Positions 39,939-50,101 of a stretch of DNA of 64,000 nt are shown one piece after another; positions within the stretch are counted from its first letter, which is position 1; each line of letters opens with the position of its first letter. Under the pieces are notes generated by a model that saw only the letters and a list, made by a program, of their open reading frames with translations, ran no database searches and was not told where the DNA came from. The position numbers were made by a program, and so were the translations under genes. Origin of the DNA: Methylacidimicrobium fagopyrum (GTDB taxonomy: Bacteria; Verrucomicrobiota; Verrucomicrobiia; Limisphaerales; UBA11358); assembly GCA_026225255.1 (NCBI GenBank), contig JAMFSJ010000036.1:1-64000 (forward strand). Direction: 5' to 3'.

Positions 39939-40544
39939 ATGACGCGGATCTATTCCCTAACCAACCCGAGCTGCCGCATGAAAGTGCTGATGCCCTTGGT
40001 GGTGGCGATGGAGCGGCTGTTCGCCCTCAAAATCCCCGCAGCGCAGCGTGCCCGGCATGCGACGGCGGCCAGCCAGCCAACGACCGAAAATTTCTCGCAA
40101 GCGCAGGCGCAGCCCGCCACCGCGACCCCGCAAGCGACCCAGCCGCAGTTGGCCGGCTTGGAAAAAGGTCGGCCAAAAAAAATCCTGGTCGTGGACGATG
40201 AAGAATCTATTCGCTGGCTGCTGCAGGAAGAATTGCAACCGCCCCTCTACCAAACCGCCACCGCCAGTAATGGCGAATCGGCGTTGCGCCAATTGCGGCA
40301 GGAGCCGTTTGACCTGATCATTTGCGACGTGAAAATGCCCGGATTGAGCGGCCTGCAAGTCTATGAACGCTTGCGCGTGGAAAACCCGAACTTCTGTCGC
40401 CGCATGATATTCATTACCGGCAACCCCGAAGACGAACTGCTGCGCCGGTTTTTGAAAACTGAAAAACGTCCTTGTCTCGCAAAACCGTTCACGTTAGCGG
40501 AGTTGCGTCAAATGGTTAAAACCGCGCTCGTCGTCGCGGATTAA
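39939..40544 (+). CDS. Stand-alone response regulator receiver protein with kinase-like N-terminal remnant
   Basis: [20 protein letters not shown]...FDLIICDVKMPGLSG...[36 protein letters not shown]. Confidence 0.88.
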   Translation: MTRIYSLTNPSCRMKVLMPLVVAMERLFALKIPAAQRARHATAASQPTTENFSQAQAQPATATPQATQPQLAGLEKGRPKKILVVDDEESIRWLLQEELQPPLYQTATASNGESALRQLRQEPFDLIICDVKMPGLSGLQVYERLRVENPNFCRRMIFITGNPEDELLRRFLKTEKRPCLAKPFTLAELRQMVKTALVVAD

Positions 40545-40794
40545 CTATCGGCCCACTTTGATTTTCAGATCCGGAGCCCGATTCGACGCGGGCGTCGATC
40601 TTCACGGTCTTGGAAACCGACTTCTGAGTGGCTGCTGCCATTTTCCCCGCCTCACCGATTGCCAATATGACTCCCGCGATGCTGCTCAGCCGGTTGATAA
40701 ACCGTTAGCTAAATCAATGGTTTTTACCTGCTTACGCCAAGTTAGCCAGCTTAACGGCAAGTCAAACGGCATAACTGTTGCTAAACACACAAGA

Positions 40795-42105
40795 ATGACC
40801 AGCCGGAAGGCCATCTTATTGTCCTTAATTATAGGCGCGACGACGCTGTCGCGCTCTGCGCTGGCTGATACCGATACGAATTTAGCCAATGAAATCAGGC
40901 TTTTGCGCGAACAAAACGCCGCGTTGCAACAGCAGGTGCTAAAACAAGGCAACGCCTTGGACACGCTTTCGAAAAAAGTGCAGGATTTGGAGAGTTCTAA
41001 GTCAACCTCGGATAATGACGGCGCGGCGGTGACGGAAACCGCCCCGGCCAAAAACGGTTTCAGTTTGGGCAAAGTGCACCTTGGCGGTGAGGGCGGCGTC
41101 GCTTTCTTTGATACGGGCCGCGAAGGTTTTGCGTCCCATCCGGATTTTCGCGTGGATGAAGCGCGGCTCTTTGTCGATGCCCCGATCTGGAACGAAGTTT
41201 ATTTTCATAGCGACATCGACCTCGCGACGCGCGAAAATAACAACACGGAACTTCAGCTCGGTGAACTGTATCTCGATTTTGAGGACGCCTCGCAACTCTG
41301 GGGCAAGGACAATCAACTCAACGTGCGCGCCGGGCGAATCTTCACGCCATTCGGGGAAGAATATCTGACGCGTTACGCGATGGAGAATCCGCTCATCTCT
41401 CACTCGCTCCCGGATTTGTGGGCGATCGCTCCCGGACTTGAGCTTTACGGCAACTTCGGAAAATTCAGTTACGTCACCGCCGTGCAAGACAGCAGTGGCG
41501 CGAATGGCGTGCAAGATTTTGAAAGTGACAAATCCTTTTCCGGCCGGGTCGCCTACGATCTGGATCCGCACTGGCATTTCAGCCTGAGCGCGATGCGCAC
41601 CGGGAACATCAACGCGGATCCGAACGCCATTTCGGCGATGTGGTTTGGCAACGGATTTTTCCAATCGCTCGGCTCACCCGCCACCACTCATTTTCAAGCG
41701 AACCTCGTGGAAGGCGACCTCACGGCGCGTTGGCATAACGGTCATGTGAGCACGTTCGGCGGCGTGGCGCGTTACAGCGACAATGACCCGAATGCCAACA
41801 ACGACCGTAATATCTTTTTTTATTCCGTCGAAGGCGTCCAAAATTTGACGAAGAAATTTTATTTAGCGACACGGTTCAGCGAAATCTTGGCGCAACAAGG
41901 CATTCCCGTCATGGGTTTTGGGAATGGCAGTTATTTTAATTCGCTGGCCACGCAGCTGTGGCGTTTGAGTTTGGGCTTGGGCTATCGCTTCAGCGATCAC
42001 CTTGAAATCAAAGCGGAATACTCCTTCGAGCGCGGCAATGAAGCGGACGGCAGCACGCGCAATCACGAAGATTTTTTTGGCACAGAAGCCGCTTTTCAAT
42101 TCTAA
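40795..42105 (+). CDS. Porin-like outer membrane protein (phosphate-selective porin O/P-like) with N-terminal coiled coil
   Basis: Signal peptide ILLSLIIGATTLSRSALA; coiled coil EIRLLREQNAALQQQVLKQ; beta-barrel-like FRVDEARLFVDAPIWNEVYFHSDIDL... start reset to MTSRK. Confidence 0.8.
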   Translation: MTSRKAILLSLIIGATTLSRSALADTDTNLANEIRLLREQNAALQQQVLKQGNALDTLSKKVQDLESSKSTSDNDGAAVTETAPAKNGFSLGKVHLGGEGGVAFFDTGREGFASHPDFRVDEARLFVDAPIWNEVYFHSDIDLATRENNNTELQLGELYLDFEDASQLWGKDNQLNVRAGRIFTPFGEEYLTRYAMENPLISHSLPDLWAIAPGLELYGNFGKFSYVTAVQDSSGANGVQDFESDKSFSGRVAYDLDPHWHFSLSAMRTGNINADPNAISAMWFGNGFFQSLGSPATTHFQANLVEGDLTARWHNGHVSTFGGVARYSDNDPNANNDRNIFFYSVEGVQNLTKKFYLATRFSEILAQQGIPVMGFGNGSYFNSLATQLWRLSLGLGYRFSDHLEIKAEYSFERGNEADGSTRNHEDFFGTEAAFQF

Positions 42106-42114
42106 CTGTGGGTC

Positions 42115-42807
42115 ATGAAATTATTTTTTCTTAGTTCCATCCTTATTCTTGCCGCCGGCGCCGCGGCGGGCGGAACCATCATCGGCCATGTTCAGGCGGA
42201 GGGCAAATCGGGCACGGGCGCCGACGCTGCCAGCCCGGGCAGTTATGCGAAGTTCAAATATAAATTCGCGGAGAAAGTGGATTACTCCGACATGCACGAT
42301 TTCGTGGTGTCGGTCGAAGGTTCTTTCGGCACGAATAATTTTTCCACCAACACGCTGGAAGTCGTGACCACGCGGATCGCCCAAAAAGGGGCAATGTTTT
42401 CGCCACACATTTTACCCGTGATGATCGGCACCAAAGTGGAATGGCCGAACAACGACGACATTTATCACAATGTTTTTTCGATGTCGGACAACAAAGCCTT
42501 CGATCTCGGACTTTACAAAGGCAATCCGCCGGACAAATTCATCGTCTTCGACAAACCCGGTCGCGTGGATGTTTTTTGTTCCATCCACGCCAACATGCAC
42601 TGCGTCGTGCTGGTGTTGCCCAATCCGTATTTCGCACTGACGGATGACGGTGGCGACTACAAAATTTCCGACGTGCCATCGGGCACTTATCAATTAAAAG
42701 CGTGGAGCGAACGCGTGCCGGCGGATGAGCAAAAAATCGTCGTGCCCACCAACGGCACCGTGCGGGCCGACTTCACGCTCTCGATCAAAAATCTCCCGAC
42801 CCATTAA
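42115..42807 (+). CDS. Cupredoxin/plastocyanin-like secreted protein
   Basis: GTKVEWPNNDDIYHNVFSMS...GRVDVFCSIHANMHCVVLVLPNPYF, a type-1 copper-like H...C..H pattern; C-terminal carboxypeptidase-regulatory-like segment. Confidence 0.78.
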   Translation: MKLFFLSSILILAAGAAAGGTIIGHVQAEGKSGTGADAASPGSYAKFKYKFAEKVDYSDMHDFVVSVEGSFGTNNFSTNTLEVVTTRIAQKGAMFSPHILPVMIGTKVEWPNNDDIYHNVFSMSDNKAFDLGLYKGNPPDKFIVFDKPGRVDVFCSIHANMHCVVLVLPNPYFALTDDGGDYKISDVPSGTYQLKAWSERVPADEQKIVVPTNGTVRADFTLSIKNLPTH

Positions 42808-42813
42808 ACCATC

Positions 42814-45078
42814 ATGGCCCGCCTGCATTTCATCGCCAACGCGAGCTTCCGCACGAAAGTGCTGGTGCCCGTGGTTTCGGTGATGGTGTTGCTGCTGGCG
42901 GTTTCATTGTGGTTGATCGACGAACGCTTCAAGGACCAGATCCACCGCAACGCCACCGAGCAATTGCAGACGGCGGAAGGCGTTTTGAAAATCCGCCAGC
43001 AAACGCAGACGAAGGAACTTTTTTTACGCTTCAATAGCGCCCAAGACGAACCGCGCTTCAAGGCGGAAGCCACCAGTTTGCTGGCGGAACAAAAGGCTTT
43101 AACGACTTCAGAAGGGCAAAAAACCTTTCGCGAATTGCTGGATGAAATGATCCAGAGCGGTGTCGCGGACATCATCGTGCTGACGCCGGGATCGGATTTG
43201 GGCCGGGCGATCGCCGTCGCGCGCGACCCGCAATTTAATCCGGAAAAATTCTCCGCGCTGTGCGCCAACTCCGTCAAACAGGCCTTTGCCAGCCAACCCA
43301 GAGTGGACACCGTGGCGGATGATGGCCGCTTGTTCGATATCGTCACCCTCCCGATCACGGTCGGCGGCGACATCGTCGGCACCATTACGTTCGCCGTGGA
43401 AAACTCGATGGCGCGCGAGTTTGCGCAATTGATGCAAAAGGATAACGATCTAGTTTTATTGCTGGACGGCCACGTCGTGGATTCCACGTTGCGCGGCGGA
43501 ACGGAAACGCGCCTGGTGCCGGAAAAGTTTTCCGCCTTGATCGCGCAAAACTCAGGTTCCGGAGCCATGCGGGAAATCATTTTGGGGGACGAACATTTTT
43601 GGGGAATCGCCGGCTGGCTGGGCTCGCCAGATGACGCGCCCCGACTGGGTTATCTCGTATTATCTTCTTATGAAAAACCCCTGCAAACATTGCGGGCAAC
43701 TCAACAAATGATTTTGCTGGTCGGCTTTCTGGCGATTCTTTTCGGAACGGCCGTAGTGTGGTTTCTGGTGCGCAAAATCACCGCGCCGCTCCGCGAATTG
43801 CGCACGGTGGCGGAAGCGGTTGGGCGGGGTGATTTCACGCAACGCGTCGCCGTTCACAGCCGCGACGAATGCGGGGAGTTGGCCACGGCCTTCAATCAGA
43901 TGACGGAAAACATCGAACAGTCGCAGGCGCAACTCAAACAAACCGTTGAGACCCTCAAGAGCACGCAGGCGCAATTGATCCAAACGGAAAAACTTTCGGC
44001 GGTCGGCGAATTCGTGGCCGGCGTGGCGCATGAATTAAACAACCCGCTCGCCGCCGTGATGGGTTTTTCGGAAATGCTGAAAGACGCCGACGTGGGCGAA
44101 CCACATCGCCGCCATCTCGGCATGATTTTCAAATCCGCACAACGCTGTTCGAAAATTGTCCAATCACTTTTAAGTTTTGCCCGGCGCGACCAGCCCGAAC
44201 GCAAGCCGGTGTCGGTAAATAAATTGATCGAAGACGTGCTGGAAGTCGTCGCCTATCCGCTGCGCACCAGCAACGTCAACGTGATCACCCATCTTTCCGC
44301 CACGTTGCCGCTCGCGCTGGCGGACGGCCATCAGATCCAACAAGTCGTGTTGAATCTGATCAATAATGCGCGGCAGGCCATCGAAGCGAATCAGCCCGGC
44401 GGACGTATTACCATCACCACGCAAGCGGATGAAAAAACCATCCGCATCAGCGTGCAAGACAACGGCCCGGGCATTTCACCCGAAAATCTGAAGCGCATTT
44501 TTGATCCGTTTTTCACGACGAAAGAACCCGGCAAAGGCACCGGCCTCGGCTTGAGCCTGTGCTACGGCCTCATCAAAGAGCATGGCGGCAACATCACGCC
44601 CACCAGTGCGCCCGGCGAAGGCGCAACCTTCACGATCGAACTCCCGGCGACGTGCGAACTGGAACCGGCCGAGCCTTGCGCGAGTGCCAGTCCGACGCGA
44701 AATGGCGGCGGCAAAAAAATTCTGGTGGTGGATGACGAGGAATCGCTCCTGCAAATGATCCAGGACGAATTGCAACAAGCGCACTACAAAATCGCCACGA
44801 CCAATAATGGCGAAACGGCGTTGCGCAAATTGCAGCAGGAGTCGTTCGACCTCGTTATTTGCGATATGAAAATGCCCGGCTTAAACGGTCAACAAGTCTA
44901 TGAACGTTTACGCCTCGAAAATCCCGCGGTCTGCCGCCGCATGATTTTTATCACCGGCGACGTCGTGAATGAATCGCTGCGCCGATTTCTGGAAACGGAA
45001 AAACGTCCTTTTCTCGCGAAACCGTTCACGTTGGCGGAACTGCACCAGATGGTTCAAACTGAGTTGGCGAAGGTGTGA
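42814..45078 (+). CDS. Hybrid sensor histidine kinase/response regulator
   Basis: HAMP ([26 protein letters not shown]), HisKA ([24 protein letters not shown]), HATPase ([33 protein letters not shown]), C-terminal receiver. Confidence 0.95.
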   Translation: MARLHFIANASFRTKVLVPVVSVMVLLLAVSLWLIDERFKDQIHRNATEQLQTAEGVLKIRQQTQTKELFLRFNSAQDEPRFKAEATSLLAEQKALTTSEGQKTFRELLDEMIQSGVADIIVLTPGSDLGRAIAVARDPQFNPEKFSALCANSVKQAFASQPRVDTVADDGRLFDIVTLPITVGGDIVGTITFAVENSMAREFAQLMQKDNDLVLLLDGHVVDSTLRGGTETRLVPEKFSALIAQNSGSGAMREIILGDEHFWGIAGWLGSPDDAPRLGYLVLSSYEKPLQTLRATQQMILLVGFLAILFGTAVVWFLVRKITAPLRELRTVAEAVGRGDFTQRVAVHSRDECGELATAFNQMTENIEQSQAQLKQTVETLKSTQAQLIQTEKLSAVGEFVAGVAHELNNPLAAVMGFSEMLKDADVGEPHRRHLGMIFKSAQRCSKIVQSLLSFARRDQPERKPVSVNKLIEDVLEVVAYPLRTSNVNVITHLSATLPLALADGHQIQQVVLNLINNARQAIEANQPGGRITITTQADEKTIRISVQDNGPGISPENLKRIFDPFFTTKEPGKGTGLGLSLCYGLIKEHGGNITPTSAPGEGATFTIELPATCELEPAEPCASASPTRNGGGKKILVVDDEESLLQMIQDELQQAHYKIATTNNGETALRKLQQESFDLVICDMKMPGLNGQQVYERLRLENPAVCRRMIFITGDVVNESLRRFLETEKRPFLAKPFTLAELHQMVQTELAKV

Positions 45079-45332
45079 TTTCCAGTTTTAGTTCGCGCGC
45101 ATTCAATCATGCGTCACGCTGATTTTTCCGTTCTCGTTCAGAATTTAATTTTCGCCGTATCGGGAGCCACGTCCGCAAACGGGTCTTCACCGGTGGGTTT
45201 CGTTACTGGCTGGTTACTTGCCTGTCCAGCTAGGGTCGCGGAACGAAGGCAACGTAGAAGCAGGATGTTCAACCCTTGCGTTTCCATTGCGGAAACGTGA
45301 GTATGGCCTTCGAAAGCAAAAACACCATTTCC

Positions 45333-46472
45333 ATGACGAAACTCACCTGCGTCTATTGTGGCAAGCCTTTCATGGCCGCCAGCACTGCGGAAAACGATCT
45401 TGTCTGTCCGAATTGCGGATCGAAAAATATCATCCCGCTGCGATCTACCCCGATCGTGCAAGCGGCCAACGCCCAAGCCGCCGCGCAAGATTTCGCACCA
45501 CGCGCCGCAGGCGATTCACCCGTCGGCACCATCGCCACGCGCCTGATGGATAACATCGAGAAAGTCATCGTCGGCAAGCGGAACGAAATTTTGCTGACGG
45601 TGATGGCTTACTTCGCCGAAGGTCACGTGTTGCTCGAAGACGTGCCCGGCGTGGCCAAAACCATGTTGGCCCGTGCGTTGTCGCGTAGCGTCGGTTGCGA
45701 TTTTAAACGCATCCAATGCACGCCAGATCTGTTGCCGAACGACATCACGGGCAGTTCAATTTTTAACCCTAAGACGACGGAGTTTGAATTTCGTCCCGGC
45801 CCGTTGTTTTCGCAAATTCTGCTCGCCGATGAAATCAATCGCGCCACGCCGCGCGCACAGGCTGCGTTGCTCGAAGCGATGGCCGAACGCAAAGTCACTG
45901 CCGACGGTTATAACTACGAATTAATGCCGCCGTTTTTCCTCATCGCCACACAAAACCCGATTGATCACGAAGGCACGTTTCCGTTGCCCGAAGCGCAACT
46001 GGATCGCTTTCTCGTGCGCTTGAGTTTGGGTTATCCGCAATTTGAAAATGAAGTCGCCATGTTGCAACGGCTCAAGTCGCAACATCCCATCAGCACGTTG
46101 GAAACCGTCACCAACGCCGAAGAAATTTTGGCGTGTCAGGAAGCCGTGCGCCAAGTTTACGCCGATGAAAAAATCATCCGCTACATCGTGCAACTCATCC
46201 AAGCCACGCGCGAACATTACGATCTCAGCCTCGGCGGCAGCCCGCGCGCGTCCCTGGCGTTGCTGCGCTGCGCGCAATCCTTCGCGGCGATTCAGGGCTA
46301 CGATTTTATCGTGCCGGACGATGTTAAATACATTGCCGCCTTCGTGCTCGGTCATCGTTTAATTCTCAAACCAGAAAGTCGGCTGCGAAAAAAAACGGTG
46401 CGCCATGTCCTCGATGAAATCATGAACACCGTGCCCGTGCCGCAAATGCCGCCCGCCGGTTTCGCCAAATGA
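45333..46472 (+). CDS. MoxR-family AAA ATPase with N-terminal zinc-ribbon
   Basis: MTKLTCVYCGKPFMAASTAENDLVCPNCGSKNI; GHVLLEDVPGVAKTMLARALSRSV; ILLADEINRATPRAQAALLEAMAERKV. Upstream ATGs at 45276 and 45303 also possible. Confidence 0.92.
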   Translation: MTKLTCVYCGKPFMAASTAENDLVCPNCGSKNIIPLRSTPIVQAANAQAAAQDFAPRAAGDSPVGTIATRLMDNIEKVIVGKRNEILLTVMAYFAEGHVLLEDVPGVAKTMLARALSRSVGCDFKRIQCTPDLLPNDITGSSIFNPKTTEFEFRPGPLFSQILLADEINRATPRAQAALLEAMAERKVTADGYNYELMPPFFLIATQNPIDHEGTFPLPEAQLDRFLVRLSLGYPQFENEVAMLQRLKSQHPISTLETVTNAEEILACQEAVRQVYADEKIIRYIVQLIQATREHYDLSLGGSPRASLALLRCAQSFAAIQGYDFIVPDDVKYIAAFVLGHRLILKPESRLRKKTVRHVLDEIMNTVPVPQMPPAGFAK

Positions 46473-46506
46473 AATGAGATTCTCGCTGCGAAATCTATTT
46501 TCGTTT

Positions 46507-46577
46507 GTAGCGGCGGTCTGTGACCGTCGTTGGGTTGTTATTCGCCTGAAAAACACGGCGGTCACAGACCGCCGTTA
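46507..46577. repeat. Intergenic inverted repeat between moxR-like and DUF58 genes
   Basis: gtagcggcggtctgtgaccgtcg ... cggcggtcacagaccgccgttac. Confidence 0.85.
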
Positions 46578-46598
46578 CATTGAATTAGCAGAAATCTC

Positions 46599-47924
46599 AT
46601 GAAATGGATTCTCGGCACCCTCGCGCTGCTGATCGTCGGGCTGATGCTCAAACTCAGTCTGCTGGTTTACGCGATGTATGTGTTACTGGGCGTGCTGTTG
46701 CTGAGCCGATTTTTTACGCGGACATGGACGGAAAAACTGGTCGTCACGCGCCAGTCCGAGGGTGATATTTTTCAAATCGGCGACCGCACAGAAGTCGTGG
46801 TCGAGATCGAAAATCAAGGCGCGCTTGCCGTTCCGTGGTTGATCATCGAAGACGCGTTGCCGCGCGATGAATTCTCACAAATCTCGCAACGCATCAAAGT
46901 GGACGGCGGACGTTTGCGGCTCACCCGTCTGGCGCGCGGCGAAACGGAAAGTCTCGATTACAGCGTCACGTTTCTCCAACGCGGCTACTATCAACTCGGT
47001 CCGCTGCTGCTGGAGACCGGCGACGTGTTTGGGCTGCACCGACGTTTTCGCGTCGCGGGCGAACCGCACTTTGCGCTCGTGCTACCAAAGGTTTTGCCGC
47101 TGCAAGGTTACAACCTCGCCTCGCGTCGGCCAATGGGTGAAATCCGTGTGGTGCATCGTTTGTTTGAAGATCCGACGCGGCTCGCCGGCGTGCGGCCGTA
47201 TCAACAAGGCGATCAACTGAATCGTATTCATTGGCGGGCGACCGCGCGCACCGGCGAATTGCACAGCCGCGTTTTTGAAACGTCGCGCGTCGCGGGCGCA
47301 ACGTTCTTGCTCGATTTTCATACGCACAGTTTTCAAGGCGCGGGCGGCAATGTTTCGGCCGAACTCGCTATCACCACGGTCGCGTCGCTAGCCAACGCCG
47401 TTTTTTTGATGGCGCAACAAATTGGTTTCATCAGCAACGGACGCGACGCGGCGGATCGGATTCGCGAAGAAGGTTGGCGGGCGGAATATCTTTCCCGCGC
47501 TGATGCGCAACAACGCGCCAGCGATCCGTTGACGAATGACCGGCTGAAACCCGTGCGCATCGAGACGCGCAAAGGCACGGAAAAAATGACGCAAATTCTC
47601 GAAACGCTCGCCCGGCTGGAGCACACCGATGGCCTGGATTTTTCCGAAATGCTGGCGACCATCATTTCACAAATTCCGCGCGATGCCACGGTCGTGCCCG
47701 TGTTGCGTCAAGTCACGCCGGCGATCGCGATCGCCCTCGGCGAATTAGTGCGCCGCGGTTTTCTGGTGACCGTCGTGGTGGTCGCCTTTGAAAAGGATCC
47801 TATTCCTGATTGGGCGCAACCGCCGGAATGGGCGGGATTGTTGCTCGCGCAAGGCATTGATTTTCGCTTGGTGAATTCCGAGGAATCCGTAATGAACCTT
47901 TGCGCCCAAGCCATTGTGAGGTGA
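46599..47924 (+). CDS. DUF58 domain-containing protein
   Basis: DPTRLAGVRPYQQGDQLNRIHWRATARTGELHSRVFE, the DUF58 signature; follows a MoxR ATPase. Confidence 0.9.
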   Translation: MKWILGTLALLIVGLMLKLSLLVYAMYVLLGVLLLSRFFTRTWTEKLVVTRQSEGDIFQIGDRTEVVVEIENQGALAVPWLIIEDALPRDEFSQISQRIKVDGGRLRLTRLARGETESLDYSVTFLQRGYYQLGPLLLETGDVFGLHRRFRVAGEPHFALVLPKVLPLQGYNLASRRPMGEIRVVHRLFEDPTRLAGVRPYQQGDQLNRIHWRATARTGELHSRVFETSRVAGATFLLDFHTHSFQGAGGNVSAELAITTVASLANAVFLMAQQIGFISNGRDAADRIREEGWRAEYLSRADAQQRASDPLTNDRLKPVRIETRKGTEKMTQILETLARLEHTDGLDFSEMLATIISQIPRDATVVPVLRQVTPAIAIALGELVRRGFLVTVVVVAFEKDPIPDWAQPPEWAGLLLAQGIDFRLVNSEESVMNLCAQAIVR

Positions 47925-47925
47925 T

Positions 47926-49485
47926 ATGCAACCGGTCAAAAAACCAACGCTGACGGCCGCCGATTATCTCGTCGTCGGCATTAGTCCGGCGTTGATCATG
48001 TTACTCGTCGGCAGTTTGACTTTTTTTCTGATCGAAGTTTTTTTCCACGGCCCAGCCGTCGGCAGCGTGCGTTGGGTGATGTTTTGGTTCGTGATGGCGG
48101 TCGTGCTCGTGTCGCGCATTGGCATCGAACAAGGCACCGGTCACGCGGCGATGTATGGTTTGGCACTCGCAGCGGCGACGTGGCTTTATCTCGTTCGAAT
48201 TCATCCCGCGTTTCTGCTCGGCATGATCCTGCTCGGTATTGTTTGGTGGTGCGCGCATAAGTTGACGTGGGATTGCACGTTAATGGACGAAAGTGAAGAT
48301 GCTTCCGGCGGTGGCCTCCTTCAAACTGCCAGTGATAAAAAGGGAATCATCGCGCTCGCCAAAACGGCGGTGAATATTCGCGATTCCAAAAAGGCAAAAA
48401 CCGCCACGCCCCATCCACCGGGACTTTGGGTGGTCTATTTTTCGCTCGCGGCACTGCCGCTGTTTGGTATTGGCCAAATGCTTTTGCCAACGGATGACAC
48501 CGTGGCGCGACACCGGGGTTTTACTTTTCTCTTCACTTACATGATCGCCGCGTTAGGGTTGTTACTCACGACCAGTTTTCTCGGTCTGCGCCGCTACTTA
48601 CGCCAACGCTACTTACAAATGCCACCGATGGTCGCCTTCGGCTGGATTCGTTTTGGGGTCTTCGTCGCGGCGTTTGTCTTGATCGGAGCCTTATTGTTAC
48701 CACGGCCCGGCGCGAACGATGCGTGGTCAGCGCTGAATTATCAAATCAACTATAAGTTACACCAAGCCAGTGACTACGCCCTGCGTTTTAGTCCGCACGG
48801 AAAAGGCCAAGGTCGCACTGGCAATGAAACTCAACCCGCCAATTCAGATTCGTCAAAAAATCCTACTGGCACGACCCAACCGCAGCCAGGTTCTGGTCAA
48901 GCCTCTAGTCCGGATCAAAACGGAACCGAGCAAAATCAGAACGCCACACCACAATCACACGCTCCCGAAAATTCCAATTCCCTGGATCGCTTATTCAAAA
49001 GTTTATTTCTACTCGCCCTAGTAATTCTGGCGGGCTGGTGGATTTTTCGGCGACGTGATTTAATTTTTCAAATCGTCCAATCCGTCATCGCCGCATTGAA
49101 GCAGTTCTTCCATAACTTATTTAGTTCGTCACCCAAAGCCCCCGTTGTGGCGGTTCAAAAAACGCAGCCGGTTCGTCGTCGATTTGCGGTTTTCAAAAAT
49201 CCCTTCCTCACCGGCAAGGCTGGTTCATGGACGCCGGAGCAATTGATTCTCTACAGCTATGAAGCGCTGGGGGCTTGGTCAGAGGAACAAGGATTTAACT
49301 CACGCCCAGAACAGACCGCACGGGAATATTGCATTGAGCTAGGTGAACGTTTTCCCGAAATGAATTTCGAACTCACCCAGTTATCTTTTCTGTATAGCCA
49401 CGCGGCTTATGGCATAGCTGTGCCGGCTGATCGGGACCTGGAACCGGTCAAAAATCTCTGGCGATTTATGAGCGCACAAACGTAG
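47926..49485 (+). CDS. Multi-TM membrane protein, DUF4129-like C-terminus
   Basis: Several TM segments; C-terminal LILYSYEALGAWSEEQGFNSRPEQTAREYCIELGERFPEMNFELTQLSFLYSHAAYG. Confidence 0.75.
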   Translation: MQPVKKPTLTAADYLVVGISPALIMLLVGSLTFFLIEVFFHGPAVGSVRWVMFWFVMAVVLVSRIGIEQGTGHAAMYGLALAAATWLYLVRIHPAFLLGMILLGIVWWCAHKLTWDCTLMDESEDASGGGLLQTASDKKGIIALAKTAVNIRDSKKAKTATPHPPGLWVVYFSLAALPLFGIGQMLLPTDDTVARHRGFTFLFTYMIAALGLLLTTSFLGLRRYLRQRYLQMPPMVAFGWIRFGVFVAAFVLIGALLLPRPGANDAWSALNYQINYKLHQASDYALRFSPHGKGQGRTGNETQPANSDSSKNPTGTTQPQPGSGQASSPDQNGTEQNQNATPQSHAPENSNSLDRLFKSLFLLALVILAGWWIFRRRDLIFQIVQSVIAALKQFFHNLFSSSPKAPVVAVQKTQPVRRRFAVFKNPFLTGKAGSWTPEQLILYSYEALGAWSEEQGFNSRPEQTAREYCIELGERFPEMNFELTQLSFLYSHAAYGIAVPADRDLEPVKNLWRFMSAQT

Positions 49486-49605
49486 TTGAAATAGAATCAA
49501 TCTTAGTGGTTAGTTTTAAATATAATACAAGCCGCTAACTGGTTACAGTTAACCTTATATTTTGAGCTAGCTTAGAAAGTAGGTTTAGTCTATGCTCAAC
49601 TTACT

Positions 49606-49965
49606 ATGAGTAATCAATTATCATCATTAACTACAACTCAACTCCGTCGCGCGGCTGATCTTAAAGAAAAGATCGACGGGTTGACCAAGGAACTAAACGC
49701 GCTTTTGGGCACGGCTACGGTCGCTGTTGCTAAGGCACCCAAAAAGGGCGGCATGAGCGCCGCGGGTCGCGCCAAGATCGCCGCCGCTGCTAAAGCGCGT
49801 TGGGCAAAAATCAAAGCTGCCAAGCCTGCGTCCGCTGCTAAAGTGGCCGTCAAAGCTCCGGCCAAAAAGAAGGGCGGCATGAGTGCCGCTGGTCGCGCCA
49901 AGATCGCCGCCGCTGCTAAAGCGCGTTGGGCCAAAGTTAAAGCAGCTGGTAAAACCTCGCTGTAA
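49606..49965 (+). CDS. Small basic Ala/Lys-rich protein with two tandem MSAAGRAKIAAAAKARWAK motifs (putative DNA-binding)
   Basis: KKGGMSAAGRAKIAAAAKARWAKIKAAK ... KKGGMSAAGRAKIAAAAKARWAKVKAAG. Confidence 0.85.
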   Translation: MSNQLSSLTTTQLRRAADLKEKIDGLTKELNALLGTATVAVAKAPKKGGMSAAGRAKIAAAAKARWAKIKAAKPASAAKVAVKAPAKKKGGMSAAGRAKIAAAAKARWAKVKAAGKTSL

Positions 49966-49989
49966 TTCATCCCGATTCTTTTATAAAAG

Positions 49990-50023
49990 TGCCGTCCGGC
50001 TTTTTGCCCGGACGGCATTTTTA
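49990..50023 (+). terminator. Rho-independent terminator
   Basis: TGCCGTCCGGCTTTTTGCCCGGACGGCATTTTTATTT. Confidence 0.9.
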
Positions 50024-50101
50024 TTTCTGGTTTGAACCGTATAAAAAGTGCCAAAAGCTAGTTGCAATGTAAGTTGCGAAACTTAAACTCCCTTCCCAGC
50101 C

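Noticed and set aside
45085-45275. Leader between the hybrid kinase and moxR-like gene considered as a riboswitch
   Set aside because: Does not match conserved cores of GEMM or other riboswitch classes I can recall; structure prediction would be needed.
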